Source: Arcicella sp034931005
Lineage (GTDB): Bacteria; Bacteroidota; Bacteroidia; Cytophagales; Spirosomataceae
Length of the DNA stretch: 64,000 nt
Assembly: GCF_034931005.1 (NCBI RefSeq)
Contig: NZ_JAYGIN010000005.1
Coordinates: 294,809-358,808, forward strand
Reading direction: 5' to 3'
The notes under the pieces are model-generated. The model saw only the letters and a program-made list of their open reading frames with translations. It ran no database searches and was not told where the DNA came from. Of this stretch, positions 16,703 through 25,116 are shown one piece after another (within the stretch, counting starts at the first letter, position 1; each line of letters starts with the position of its first letter). A program made the position numbers and the translations under genes.

Positions 16703-18317
16703 CGAAGATAATATCAAGCATCTACACCGAAATAAGCCCCAATTAAGAGCTATCGCCATCGATGCAAATATTGAGGTCGATTTGTGGGGGCGACGTACAG
16801 GTAAGTCTGTACGTATCGCCGAATGGCTTAAAAAACGGTCTGAACAGATGCCACGTTGTAACCTCGTTTTCTTATCAACGAGTTACACCCACCTCAAGAA
16901 AAAAATCCTTCCTGAGATTGAAAATGCCTGGGAAGGCATGGGCTGGATAAAAGGCATACATTACTGGAAAAATGAGTATCCACCTGCTGAGTTGGGTGTA
17001 CCAACTCCTTATCGCCCAGCCGAGAAAGAAGATGCGTATTTTACGATTTGGGGGAGCGTTATCAAACTTGCCTCAATGGATAAAAACGCCCCATCGGCGG
17101 GTGATGCAAACGACGGTATTGCCGTCGATGAATGCCGTATGATTGACGGAGAACGTCTCCAGACTGACATTTTACCTTCTGTTTCGGGTACAAATCCGAA
17201 ATGGCGAGGTAAATCGTATTATTGCTCAAAACTTTTCGTAACAGATAAGCCACGTGATGCAAAAGGAAAATGGATTTTAGAGTATCGAAAACAAATGAAT
17301 CCTGCACGTGCTGAATTGGTACTACAAATTGAGCTAAAAAGAAGCAAGATGATGTTAGAAAAGCTTACAAAGAAGATTTCTAAGAAACGTGAAAAGGAGA
17401 TTGATACGACAATAGAAACATTTGATAAGGCTCTCAATACGCTTAGAAAGGACTTAGTGTACGTATCAGAGGCATCTACTATGGATAACATTGATATAAT
17501 TGGGGTCGATACCATAAAGGGTATGAAACGTACATTAACACCTCGTAACTTCAAAATATCGGTAATGAATAAGGACGGTATGGAAGTAACAGACAATATG
17601 TACGTGGACTTAGATGAGGACGTACATGGATACTATGCCAACAATGATTTGTATTTCCGTAATAGCAAGGAGCTGCATCAATTCAAGTATGAGTGGTTCA
17701 CTGACATCAAGAAGAACTTAGGCTTTGATATTGCCATAGATACCAATTTTGCAGGGAACTGTGTAAGCGTTCGCCAAATAATAGGTACAGAAAGTAGGTT
17801 AGTATTCGTACTATTCAACATAGCACCACATGACCACAAGGATTTAATGATTAGGTTAGCAGACTACTTACAGCCACACCCTACCAAGAAGATACGCTTC
17901 ATATATAACCACACGTTCATTGCGGGGAAAAAATGGAGGCGACCATACATTGCTCAAGAGTGCGTACAAACCTTGCAGGGAAAGGGCTTCAAGGTAACTG
18001 AAGAGTATATAGGACAGGCTTATACCCATGAAAAAACTATGTATCAATCGAAAAAGGCTTTCAGAGGGGAGCTTCCCATGAAATATACCTTTAACCGTGT
18101 TACGTGTGCCGTGTACTATGATTCAGCCAAACAGACGCAAATGGTACAAAGTGAGTCAGAAGGCTTAAAGAAGAATAAGAAGTCAGAAACGGACGGAATA
18201 ACACCCTACCATGAAGCCACACACATACCCGAATCATTCGACCAATTTATACAATTTGATACGATGAAATTTGAATCAAGTGAAAGTGATGTATTCGACC
18301 TAATGAAAGGCAAATAA
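16689..18317 (+). CDS. Terminase large subunit
   Basis: 542 residues. The ATPase domain has a Walker A variant WGRRTGKS at about residues 33-40 and an acidic Walker B-like GIAVDECRM near residue 142. A charged helical insertion (about 212-260, LTKKISKKREKEIDTT) interrupts the middle. The nuclease half begins around residue 350 with FDIAIDTNF, which supplies a metal-binding Asp. The protein pumps DNA into the prohead and cuts it. It closes the packaging operon and is followed by a terminator. Confidence 0.88.
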   Translation: MTKFSEDNIKHLHRNKPQLRAIAIDANIEVDLWGRRTGKSVRIAEWLKKRSEQMPRCNLVFLSTSYTHLKKKILPEIENAWEGMGWIKGIHYWKNEYPPAELGVPTPYRPAEKEDAYFTIWGSVIKLASMDKNAPSAGDANDGIAVDECRMIDGERLQTDILPSVSGTNPKWRGKSYYCSKLFVTDKPRDAKGKWILEYRKQMNPARAELVLQIELKRSKMMLEKLTKKISKKREKEIDTTIETFDKALNTLRKDLVYVSEASTMDNIDIIGVDTIKGMKRTLTPRNFKISVMNKDGMEVTDNMYVDLDEDVHGYYANNDLYFRNSKELHQFKYEWFTDIKKNLGFDIAIDTNFAGNCVSVRQIIGTESRLVFVLFNIAPHDHKDLMIRLADYLQPHPTKKIRFIYNHTFIAGKKWRRPYIAQECVQTLQGKGFKVTEEYIGQAYTHEKTMYQSKKAFRGELPMKYTFNRVTCAVYYDSAKQTQMVQSESEGLKKNKKSETDGITPYHEATHIPESFDQFIQFDTMKFESSESDVFDLMKGK

Positions 18318-18347
18318 CCCCCCAAATCTCCAACAAGAACAACCCCA

Positions 18348-18381
18348 AACCCTTGATATAATCACATATCAAGGGTTTTTT
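18348..18381 (+). terminator. Strong terminator between terminase and cargo island
   Basis: 12-bp perfect stem AACCCTTGATAT with ATATCAAGGGTT, 6-base loop, then T-run. It isolates the cargo island from late transcription. Confidence 0.92.
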
Positions 18382-18431
18382 ATTGGCGAACGCAGGCAAG
18401 GGATAGGGCGTGCAACGTCATAAACCTTCGG

Positions 18432-18486
18432 ACACATTTAACAGAAATTTCAAAAAATGTGTTAATTACTTGAAAATGTGCATTTT
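18432..18486. promoter_or_regulatory. Inverted and direct AAATGTG sites upstream of the cargo promoter
   Basis: Three copies of AAATGTG lie between the terminator and the promoter: ACACATTT at 18432-18439 (inverted), AAATGTGT at 18455-18462, and the palindrome AAAATGTGCATTTT at 18473-18486. They end 25 bases before the -33 element, so they could bind a regulator of the cargo genes. Confidence 0.5.
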
Positions 18487-18511
18487 AACTAATTTTTTTT
18501 TGTAAAAAAGG

Positions 18512-18541
18512 TTGAAAATCCAATAAAAAGAGCTATATTTG
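18512..18541 (+). promoter_or_regulatory. Bacteroidota promoter of the cargo island
   Basis: TTG at 18512-18514, a 19-base spacer, and a perfect TATATTTG -7 element at 18534-18541 (consensus TTG-N17..23-TAnnTTTG). It would give a leader of about 70 bases before the first cargo gene. Confidence 0.75.
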
Positions 18542-18557
18542 TATATGGAAAAACGGT

Positions 18558-18582
18558 AAAAACCTGCTCTAACAGGGTTTTT
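18558..18582 (+). promoter_or_regulatory. Leader hairpin with T-run (possible attenuator)
   Basis: AAAAACCTG pairs with CAGGGTTTTT (one bulged G) around CTCTAA. The stem ends in five T and lies between the promoter and the first cargo start codon, so it could terminate early transcripts. Confidence 0.5.
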
Positions 18583-18615
18583 CCTATCAATTTTTAATCA
18601 AAAAAATCAAAAATC

Positions 18616-19017
18616 ATGTCAAACAACACAACAACCGCACAAAACGGTAAGGCTATTTCTATGCCTACCCAATTAGCTACAACTCCAAAAGCTAACGAAT
18701 CAAAAATCATTACTGTACAGGCTGAGGAAATTAAGCCTAAACCAACAATTTCACACGTATTTGAGCGACTTCAAGAGGGTATTCTAAAACAAGAATACTT
18801 TGAAAAAGCATCAACACGAATGAAAGAGGTTTCCGAGTTTAACCGAGAAGCAAAAGAAGGGGCTGGACTTATTTTAACAGGAATTTTACCAAGTGGGCGT
18901 AAGATTGAATTTTTACACCTTCAATCAAATCTTGAATTTTTGAACTTACAAGAAGAAAGAGGACGTGAACACGTGAAATTTTTAGAGGAAGAAATACAAA
19001 ATTTCACTATTGCCTAA
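18616..19017 (+). CDS. Hypothetical cargo protein (133 aa)
   Basis: 133 residues. The first 50 are Thr/Ala/Lys-rich and probably disordered; the remainder is a helical segment, then LILTGILPSGRKIEFLHLQSNLEFLNLQEERGREHVKFLEEE. Own promoter upstream and a large stem-loop downstream. Family not recognised; it travels with SymE-like, DUF6943-like and DUF932 genes, a combination that suggests an accessory or host-takeover role. Confidence 0.55.
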   Translation: MSNNTTTAQNGKAISMPTQLATTPKANESKIITVQAEEIKPKPTISHVFERLQEGILKQEYFEKASTRMKEVSEFNREAKEGAGLILTGILPSGRKIEFLHLQSNLEFLNLQEERGREHVKFLEEEIQNFTIA

Positions 19018-19026
19018 AACACAAAA

Positions 19027-19057
19027 AGCCGTGCGAGGCTCTAACACTCGCACGGCT
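19027..19057 (-). terminator. Stem-loop with T-run only on the minus strand
   Basis: 11-bp perfect stem AGCCGTGCGAG with CTCGCACGGCT, 9-base loop. The plus strand continues with A7, whereas the minus strand continues TTTTTGTGTTTT, so it is built to end leftward transcription, antisense to the SymE-like gene's 5' region. Confidence 0.6.
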
Positions 19058-19100
19058 CAAAAAAAGTCAAAAGTCTTACAACTTCAACAGGTCCAAAATT

Positions 19101-19286
19101 ATGTCAAATTCCCGAAAAATCAAAATTTCTAAAAAATATCGTTATAATAAATCTAACCTTGATATTCCTGTAATTTCCCCAAAACTTCTATTACAAGGCG
19201 AATGGCTCAAACAAGCGGGTTTTTCCTCTACAAATACGGTAAGCGTTGAAATTTTTAATAAAATGTTAGTTATCACAGTTAATTGA
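19101..19286 (+). CDS. SymE-like toxin family protein
   Basis: 61 residues with the SymE/AbrB-type core: LQGEWLKQAGFSSTNTVSVEIFNKMLVITV, which matches the conserved GxWLxxAGFxxxxxVxV...LvI pattern of small Bacteroidota SymE proteins. E. coli SymE is longer (about 113 residues); short forms are usual here. SymE is an SOS-induced protein linked to RNA or nucleoid damage and is restrained by an antisense RNA. The stem-loop just upstream is oriented to end an antisense RNA. It lies 3 bases before the DUF6943-like gene. Confidence 0.75.
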   Translation: MSNSRKIKISKKYRYNKSNLDIPVISPKLLLQGEWLKQAGFSSTNTVSVEIFNKMLVITVN

Positions 19287-19289
19287 TGT

Positions 19290-19673
19290 ATGAAAATTTG
19301 CACATACCGAGCAGGTATAAAAGCAAATTTTTACATTCAATCAAAAGGTAATTACTCAGGGCGACCGCTCAAAAATCCTATTCCAAATTGTTTTGCAGTT
19401 CAAACTAATACGCCCCTTGCGTATCAGATTTGTTATTGCCTTTTCAAAATGAGAGTTTACGAACCATTTATACATGGTACGGCAATACCTTTTATTCGTT
19501 TAAAAGACGCTCAAACCATCATTTTTGAAGCTTTTGCAAAGCAATATGATGAACAGAAATTAAAAACAATTGAGAAAATACAAGCCTTGATTGATGTAGA
19601 AAGCGAAAAAATTAACCTGCTAAAACAACTTGAATATACATTATCTAAAGAAACATACAGAAATGGAAAGTAA
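19290..19673 (+). CDS. DUF6943-like protein resembling one half of an HsdS specificity subunit
   Basis: 127 residues. The core reads SKGNYSGRPLKNPIPNCFAV, then a helical segment, then FIHGTAIPFIRLKD, and ends in a charged coiled coil (about 85-127). I recall this GRPL...PNCF...G..IPFI layout from DUF6943. The same layout (beta domain, GS.IP.I..., then a long helix) is that of a single target-recognition half of a type I restriction S subunit. It is overlapped by the DUF932 gene (11 bases). Function is unknown; an anti-restriction role is a hypothesis. Confidence 0.55.
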   Translation: MKICTYRAGIKANFYIQSKGNYSGRPLKNPIPNCFAVQTNTPLAYQICYCLFKMRVYEPFIHGTAIPFIRLKDAQTIIFEAFAKQYDEQKLKTIEKIQALIDVESEKINLLKQLEYTLSKETYRNGK

Positions 19674-20481
19674 ACTAAATTGGGAAGTCGTAGAACGCCC
19701 CCTTTACTCAAATTATCAACCAGTAGCAGGATATAAAGCCCTGTTTCGCTCCGATACTGACGAATTATTACATATTGCAAAAGCTACCTACACGCATACG
19801 CCTAACGATAGATTTTTAGAAACAGTCGATAAGCTATCTAATATTACAGGTTTCCCGATTGAATTATTCGACGAAGTACAAGGAGGTAAAAAAGTAATAG
19901 CATTCTTGAAATGTACCAACCCCGTGAGTGTAGGCGGTCACGAGTTCAAAGATTATCTAATGGTGGGTAATAGTCATGATGGTTCAACAGGCTTTTTTAT
20001 CGGAAATTCAAACGTTATGGTAAGATGTGCCAACCGATTCACAAAGCAATTTAGAAGTTTACAGGTTTATCACACTAAAAATCACAATATAAAAATTGAT
20101 TCCCTTGCAAATTCTTTCGATGATTTCACAAAACAAAGACAAAGATTTTACGACCGTTTCGGTGAATATGTGGATTTTGAAATTGTGGACGAACACAAAG
20201 AAAAATTGGTTAATAGTATCGTTGATTTAACGCCCTTAGAATTGGCAGAACCCGAAACAATATCAAGCAGAAAAAACAATATTATTACAGATATTCACAA
20301 GAGTATTGAAATAGAAACAAATGCACTTGGTAATAATTTGTTTGGCTTATTCAACGGAATAACTCATTACACAACCCACACCCGAACACAGAAAAACCCA
20401 GTTTTTGGTAATGCTTTTGGTTCAGTTGCCGACATTAACAACAAGGCTTTAAATTTTTGTGAAACGCTTATAAAATCCTAA
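19663..20481 (+). CDS. DUF932 family phage/plasmid protein
   Basis: 272 residues from the ATG at 19663, which overlaps the previous gene by 11 bases. DUF932 hallmarks are visible: the early YKALFRSDT block, KVIAFLKC...VGGHEFKDYLMVGNSHDGSTG, VMVRCANRF, and the C-terminal LFGLFNGITHYTTH...FGNAFGSVADINNKAL. The family is widespread on phages and plasmids, sits near replication or anti-restriction genes, and has no established activity. Confidence 0.85.
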   Translation: MESKLNWEVVERPLYSNYQPVAGYKALFRSDTDELLHIAKATYTHTPNDRFLETVDKLSNITGFPIELFDEVQGGKKVIAFLKCTNPVSVGGHEFKDYLMVGNSHDGSTGFFIGNSNVMVRCANRFTKQFRSLQVYHTKNHNIKIDSLANSFDDFTKQRQRFYDRFGEYVDFEIVDEHKEKLVNSIVDLTPLELAEPETISSRKNNIITDIHKSIEIETNALGNNLFGLFNGITHYTTHTRTQKNPVFGNAFGSVADINNKALNFCETLIKS

Positions 20482-20485
20482 AAAT

Positions 20486-20827
20486 ATGATTCTCGTAACT
20501 AAAAATGATAGAACTATTAATATATTTAATTCTCAACGTGATGCCGATTTTTTCCACAAAACACGCCATCAAAAACACCTTTATAAAATTGAGAACACAA
20601 TTGAAGAAATTAGCGAACAGCGATATTATGAATTATTAGAATCTTTACCCCCTATTTACTTAGATGGTTTTATTTTCGCCAATTCTGAACCGATAGACCA
20701 TTTTAGTTTACAAGGAAAATATATTCCACTTTATCAGGGTTGTTTCCAAAAAGGCGGAGCATATTTTCAATTTATAACCACCTTAGATTTAGTTAAATAT
20801 TTAATGCCTTTTGATTTCGAAGTTTAA
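20486..20827 (+). CDS. Hypothetical cargo protein (113 aa)
   Basis: 113 residues, soluble, beta-rich with many aromatics (YELLESLPPIYLDGFIFAN; AYFQFITTLDLVKYLMPFDF). It follows the DUF932 gene by 4 bases and ends the cargo operon. Family not recognised. Confidence 0.55.
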   Translation: MILVTKNDRTINIFNSQRDADFFHKTRHQKHLYKIENTIEEISEQRYYELLESLPPIYLDGFIFANSEPIDHFSLQGKYIPLYQGCFQKGGAYFQFITTLDLVKYLMPFDFEV

Positions 20828-21035
20828 AAACCAACCTTTCACGGCTCAAAACTTGCTAACCCCGTTAGTAGGTTCGCCGTCGCCCCAACGATGGAGGATT
20901 TAATTTTCCTTCTATCAAAAATTCTCCATTTGCTCTTAGCTTCATTCCACATTTCCGATAGAAGAAAAATTAAAACTGACGGTAATGGCTAATCTTGTCC
21001 TTTCTCTGCTCCTACTTCAATCACAATTTTGAGGT
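20828..21035 (+). promoter_or_regulatory. 208-base structured leader with mutually exclusive hairpins
   Basis: Non-coding gap before the portal operon, richer in G+C than its neighbours at its left end. Hairpin A pairs ATGGAGGATTT (20891-20901) with AAATTCTCCAT (20919-20929). Hairpin B pairs 18 bases at 20899-20916 with 20957-20974, one mismatch. They share 20899-20901 and B uses A's loop, so they cannot coexist. A small CTAAC/GTTAG hairpin lies upstream. This suggests a switchable RNA leader or a small RNA. Confidence 0.5.
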
Positions 21036-21383
21036 ATGGAATCAATAATCTCAATCTCCGACGTTCGTAAAGAATTGCTTCGCTATAAGGATAGCGAGAG
21101 TCCTATTTTTTTCAATATATCTTTCGTTACCGCTAATCGTAAGAAAAAAACAGGCGGTGAAATTATCAATCTGGACAATTGCCTACTGATGAAAAATCAG
21201 AACGGTCGCCCACGTTCAAAAAACTATCAACCAATTGTCAGAGAGCTAATCCGTGACCCAAACCACCACCGAAACCAAACTTTCAACATCGTTCAGGTCG
21301 ATAGTCAATCCAAATTCACCGTTCACACAAATCTTATCGTTCGTTTTCAAAACAAAAAAGTAGTCGCTGCACATTATGAATAA
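21036..21383 (+). CDS. Hypothetical protein before portal (115 aa)
   Basis: 115 residues, very basic in its central part (RKKKTGGE; GRPRSKNY), probably nucleic-acid binding. It overlaps the portal gene by 8 bases. No family recognised. It is the first gene after the structured leader, so it and the portal gene may be controlled by it. Confidence 0.6.
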   Translation: MESIISISDVRKELLRYKDSESPIFFNISFVTANRKKKTGGEIINLDNCLLMKNQNGRPRSKNYQPIVRELIRDPNHHRNQTFNIVQVDSQSKFTVHTNLIVRFQNKKVVAAHYE

Positions 21384-22761
21384 TCAAGCTGAAGACATGA
21401 AATTAGTAGTCATGCAAGGTAACCTTTATGGTACAGTGCAAGGCTTATCTACCTTTGATATGCAGTTGGGAAAACCTGCAATTTCTACACAAAAACAACC
21501 CGTTGAACAACTCCACACCCAAAATTTACCCTATGCCAATTGGGGAGACGACAACCTTGCACCACGTCACTATGACGATAGAATTGCCGAAAACGTAGCT
21601 CTATCTGGAGCAATCGAACGCCGTACCGACAAACTTTTAGCGGGTGGTGTAGAATATGGCTTCTTGAATGACCAAGGAATTTTTGAAACCAAATACGTGG
21701 AAGAAATAGAGACATTCATGGAAGACCCTCATATCATCAACTACCAAAATTCCGCTTTTCTTGACTACGTAAAATACAAGGCTATTTTTCCTCAAATTGC
21801 CTTCAATGAACCCAAAACAAAGGTTTTATACTTCAAGCATACCAAAGCTCCAGAAGTTCGTTGGGAAGTGCAAAACAAGACAAACGGCATCATCGAAAAC
21901 GCCTATTGGTCAAAAAATTGGCATTGGCAATCTGGTATTTCCACCGCCATCAAATTGCCCGTAATCGACGAATTATTCCACGATTTCAACTATATCCGTG
22001 ATAATACCAAAGACTATTTCTACATCTACCAATGTAATATTCCAGGTACTAACACCTATTATCAAGTTCCTGTTTGGTATCCAACAGTGCTACAAGGCTG
22101 GCATAAACATTCAATGCAAATACCACTTTGGTACGAAAAAGTAATGGAACGCTCCATTACCGTTCCTTGCGAAGTAGTCCTAAAAATGGGCTATCTCAAG
22201 CACGTTTATGGTGAGCGATGGGAACAAGCAAGTACAAAAGGACGGCTTGATATGATGCAAGAACGCTTAACCCACATCGCTCAGTCTATCCAAGGACCTG
22301 AAAACGCAGGAAAATTCTTTGTCAATCTATCCTATTGGGACACACAAGCCAATGAGCAGGTTAACGGTTTTGAGCTAAAACCCGTCGATTTCAAATCTTT
22401 TGCAGGTGAAAACCTCAAAAATATGCAGGAAGCCGACACCCATACCATGTGGGCAGTTGGTGAAGACCCATTAGGAATGACAAATTCCAATTCTTCAGGT
22501 ACGAGTGGCTCAGGAAATAAGGCGAATTTTAACGGTGATATGGCAACAAATCAACGCCATGCCAACATTTTTTTAGCTCCATTCTACTTTGCCAAACGCT
22601 TCAATAATTGGGACAAAAGGCTAAAATTCAGAGTAAAATTACCGTTCCTTGCCGACATGAATCAAATAGCAATGGACAAACGAAACAACGGATTCCAAGA
22701 CCAAAACAAACCTGCTCAAACAGACAACAAACCCGCTAAAAACAATGATAACAATAACTGA
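21376..22761 (+). CDS. Phage portal protein
   Basis: 461 residues with the portal-like layout: an N-terminal wing (NWGDDNLAPRHYDDRIAENVALSGAIERRTDKLLAGGVEYG), a long central beta/alpha region, then a helical clip/stem region and a Gln/Asn/Lys-rich tail (about 435-461). It forms the dodecameric ring through which DNA passes. Position two genes after the terminase, apart from the cargo island, agrees. The stop overlaps the next start by 17 bases. Confidence 0.78.
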   Translation: MNNQAEDMKLVVMQGNLYGTVQGLSTFDMQLGKPAISTQKQPVEQLHTQNLPYANWGDDNLAPRHYDDRIAENVALSGAIERRTDKLLAGGVEYGFLNDQGIFETKYVEEIETFMEDPHIINYQNSAFLDYVKYKAIFPQIAFNEPKTKVLYFKHTKAPEVRWEVQNKTNGIIENAYWSKNWHWQSGISTAIKLPVIDELFHDFNYIRDNTKDYFYIYQCNIPGTNTYYQVPVWYPTVLQGWHKHSMQIPLWYEKVMERSITVPCEVVLKMGYLKHVYGERWEQASTKGRLDMMQERLTHIAQSIQGPENAGKFFVNLSYWDTQANEQVNGFELKPVDFKSFAGENLKNMQEADTHTMWAVGEDPLGMTNSNSSGTSGSGNKANFNGDMATNQRHANIFLAPFYFAKRFNNWDKRLKFRVKLPFLADMNQIAMDKRNNGFQDQNKPAQTDNKPAKNNDNNN

Positions 22762-23695
22762 AGATGAACTTAAAAGGTACACAGGCGTAACCAATAGCCT
22801 AAAACCTGACGATTTAGCAGACACCATTAAAGTCGTTTTCAATCGCCGAGTATTACCCTATTTGTCTCAGGAGCAGTTTATTGTTTCAGAGGCAAGTAGC
22901 TCAAATATTCATATCCTACTCATCGAATCCGTCAAACGTGCGGCTTGTTGCTTTGCCATCGCTCACGACTATATGCGATTTGTTCTCCAGCACGAAAAAG
23001 GAGCTATAAAAGACAAGTCCGCAAAAGATTCAAAAGCAACGAAAGAGGATAAGGAAAAATCACGTGAAGATTACGAGCGTGAAGGATATGATTCGGTTGA
23101 AGATATGCGTAAGCTACTTGAGGAAAATCCCACAGTTTTCACCCAATGGAGTAACTCATCAAGCTTCAATATTTTCAATATTTCATTTGTTTACAGTACC
23201 GATATTTTCAATACATGGGTAGATATTAATTCCTCAAGACGTACTTATTACCGCCTTAAACCGCACATTCGGAAAGTTGAAGATTTGATAATTAGTAAAT
23301 TAATTGACAGCTCTCTACTCGAAAGCCTAAAAACTAAAGCGGGAAATAAAACGCTTATTCCAATCGAGAAAAAAGTTGTAGAATATATTCAAGCGATTAT
23401 CGCTAATCATGCTATTGCCGATGCTCTTATTAAAGGCTCAGTTATCAAAGATGCTTACAATACCTTTACTGTTTTTGACGATACCTCACTATCCAAAACA
23501 ACAGGAAACCGAACCGCTGAGTTAGAACGCCTTAAAACCGCTCAAAAAGAATACATAGACACCGCCAACAGTTACGGCGACCTAATGCAGAAAACCATTA
23601 GCGACAACCTCACTGCTTTAGGAATTGTACCCACAGAACCCGAAGAAGGATACAAATACATGAACGACCCCGATGCTGGTTTCGTCCTATTTTAG
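22745..23695 (+). CDS. Head-tail connector-like protein
   Basis: 316 residues, mainly helical. The N-terminal segment (MITITEDELKRYTGVTNSLKPDDLADTIK...) has the look of head-tail adaptor families that begin with an ITxxELK helix. A highly charged insertion (about 78-105, KDKSAKDSKATKEDKEKSRED) divides it. Position behind the portal supports a connector or head-completion role. The exact family is uncertain. Confidence 0.6.
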   Translation: MITITEDELKRYTGVTNSLKPDDLADTIKVVFNRRVLPYLSQEQFIVSEASSSNIHILLIESVKRAACCFAIAHDYMRFVLQHEKGAIKDKSAKDSKATKEDKEKSREDYEREGYDSVEDMRKLLEENPTVFTQWSNSSSFNIFNISFVYSTDIFNTWVDINSSRRTYYRLKPHIRKVEDLIISKLIDSSLLESLKTKAGNKTLIPIEKKVVEYIQAIIANHAIADALIKGSVIKDAYNTFTVFDDTSLSKTTGNRTAELERLKTAQKEYIDTANSYGDLMQKTISDNLTALGIVPTEPEEGYKYMNDPDAGFVLF

Positions 23696-23734
23696 TGTCC
23701 TTTAACTATCCTGGTATTCTTACAAGTTTTGACC

Positions 23735-24598
23735 ATGCAAACTATACAATTCGGACATAGATTAATCAAAGTACCAACCCAATTAAGCGAATTAAACTCA
23801 AAACAATTAATTCGGTATGTTCAACTCATTAACGCCAAACTGACTATTCCGCAGTTCAACGTTTTAATGATTTTGAACTTATTGCAGGTGCAAGAAAGGG
23901 CATGGCTCAAATGGTTTTTTTTCAAAAATGAATACCTAATTCCGTTTTTAGACAAGCTAACCTTTGGGCTTTTTGAGTGGACTGTCATCACCATCCACGA
24001 AGAAGATTTTTACGAGCTGACTTTACTTTCTGCCAATTTTCACCAAATAGAAACCTTTGCTCTGGAGAACCCAATACCAAAAATCAAATGGTTAGTTGGC
24101 CCACAAATGTTGCTCAGTAATGTAAGTTTCAGACAGTTCCGAAAGGCAGAAGAATTCTTTGCAAGGTACACAAATGACCAGTCCGAAGACAATTTAAACA
24201 CCCTTTTAGCGTGGTTATACCTCCCTTTTTGGAGTAAAAAAGCAAGCCAAACACCTCAAAAAGCGGCTAAAAGAGCCAAAATCATAGGCAAATTACCGCT
24301 TGAAAAACGCTTGACTATCTACTATTTCTATCTTGAGAGTCGTACTAAGCTTACAAAAATCTACAATGATTTGTACAACAGTACCGAGATTGATAATGAA
24401 GGTACGGTAATCAAGAAAATTCAACCTATAAAAATCAAAATGAGTTTTGAAAAAGCAGTAAGAATATTATCAGGTAATATCAATCAGGACGAATCTACCG
24501 ATTATCAATATGCCTTAGATGCCCTTTCTCACCTTAACGATAGAGCCGAAGAAGTAAGATTACTAAAGGAAGCTAATGAAGCTCACAAGCAAAAATGA
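23735..24598 (+). CDS. Hypothetical structural-region protein (287 aa)
   Basis: 287 residues from the ATG at 23735; a TTG at 23729 is an alternative. Helical, aromatic-rich N-terminal half (LKWFFFKNEYLIPFLDKLTFGLFEWTVI), basic middle (KKASQTPQKAAKRAKIIGKL). It overlaps the next gene by 4 bases. The place between connector and lysis genes suggests a tail or head-completion function; family not recognised. Confidence 0.55.
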   Translation: MQTIQFGHRLIKVPTQLSELNSKQLIRYVQLINAKLTIPQFNVLMILNLLQVQERAWLKWFFFKNEYLIPFLDKLTFGLFEWTVITIHEEDFYELTLLSANFHQIETFALENPIPKIKWLVGPQMLLSNVSFRQFRKAEEFFARYTNDQSEDNLNTLLAWLYLPFWSKKASQTPQKAAKRAKIIGKLPLEKRLTIYYFYLESRTKLTKIYNDLYNSTEIDNEGTVIKKIQPIKIKMSFEKAVRILSGNINQDESTDYQYALDALSHLNDRAEEVRLLKEANEAHKQK

Positions 24599-25116
24599 CA
24601 CAGGACGTAATTACCGCATATTTCGAGAACATCGCCACCAATTTCAAACCGATTTCTCACACGCCAACTAAGCACCGATTTGCTGAAATGGATGCCGATA
24701 CCATCGCCGAAGAGGTAACAAATAAGCTTGATTTTTCGGATTGGTGCTTACTACTGGAGGAAACAACGCCTAAAGTAAAAGCAAACGAAGCCAATGCACT
24801 CAACGAATATCGTCACTTCAGATACACCGTTTGCAAAAGTGCCACAGGCTTAAACGCTGCCGAAAGAAAAGCAATTTTCCTTCAAGCAGAAATCTACGCA
24901 AAACACATTTTTATGAAGATTTTGCGTGAATATCGTGCCTCCAGAGAGCGAAAAGACCCAACTAAAATTTTCCCATTACGGGACATTGAACCAAAATTTG
25001 AAATGGAAAAATACGCTGATATTATGAACGAAGACATCATCGGTATTGATACAGCTATCAGCATCAAAGAGCCTTTCAAAGAAGCAGACTATAACGACGC
25101 AACACTATGGAATTAA
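24595..25116 (+). CDS. Hypothetical protein (173 aa)
   Basis: 173 residues, helical, with a basic stretch (ILREYRASRERKDPTKIFPLRD) near 120-142. It is overlapped by 10 bases by the lysis-associated gene. No family recognised. Possibly tail completion, by position only. Confidence 0.52.
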   Translation: MTQDVITAYFENIATNFKPISHTPTKHRFAEMDADTIAEEVTNKLDFSDWCLLLEETTPKVKANEANALNEYRHFRYTVCKSATGLNAAERKAIFLQAEIYAKHIFMKILREYRASRERKDPTKIFPLRDIEPKFEMEKYADIMNEDIIGIDTAISIKEPFKEADYNDATLWN

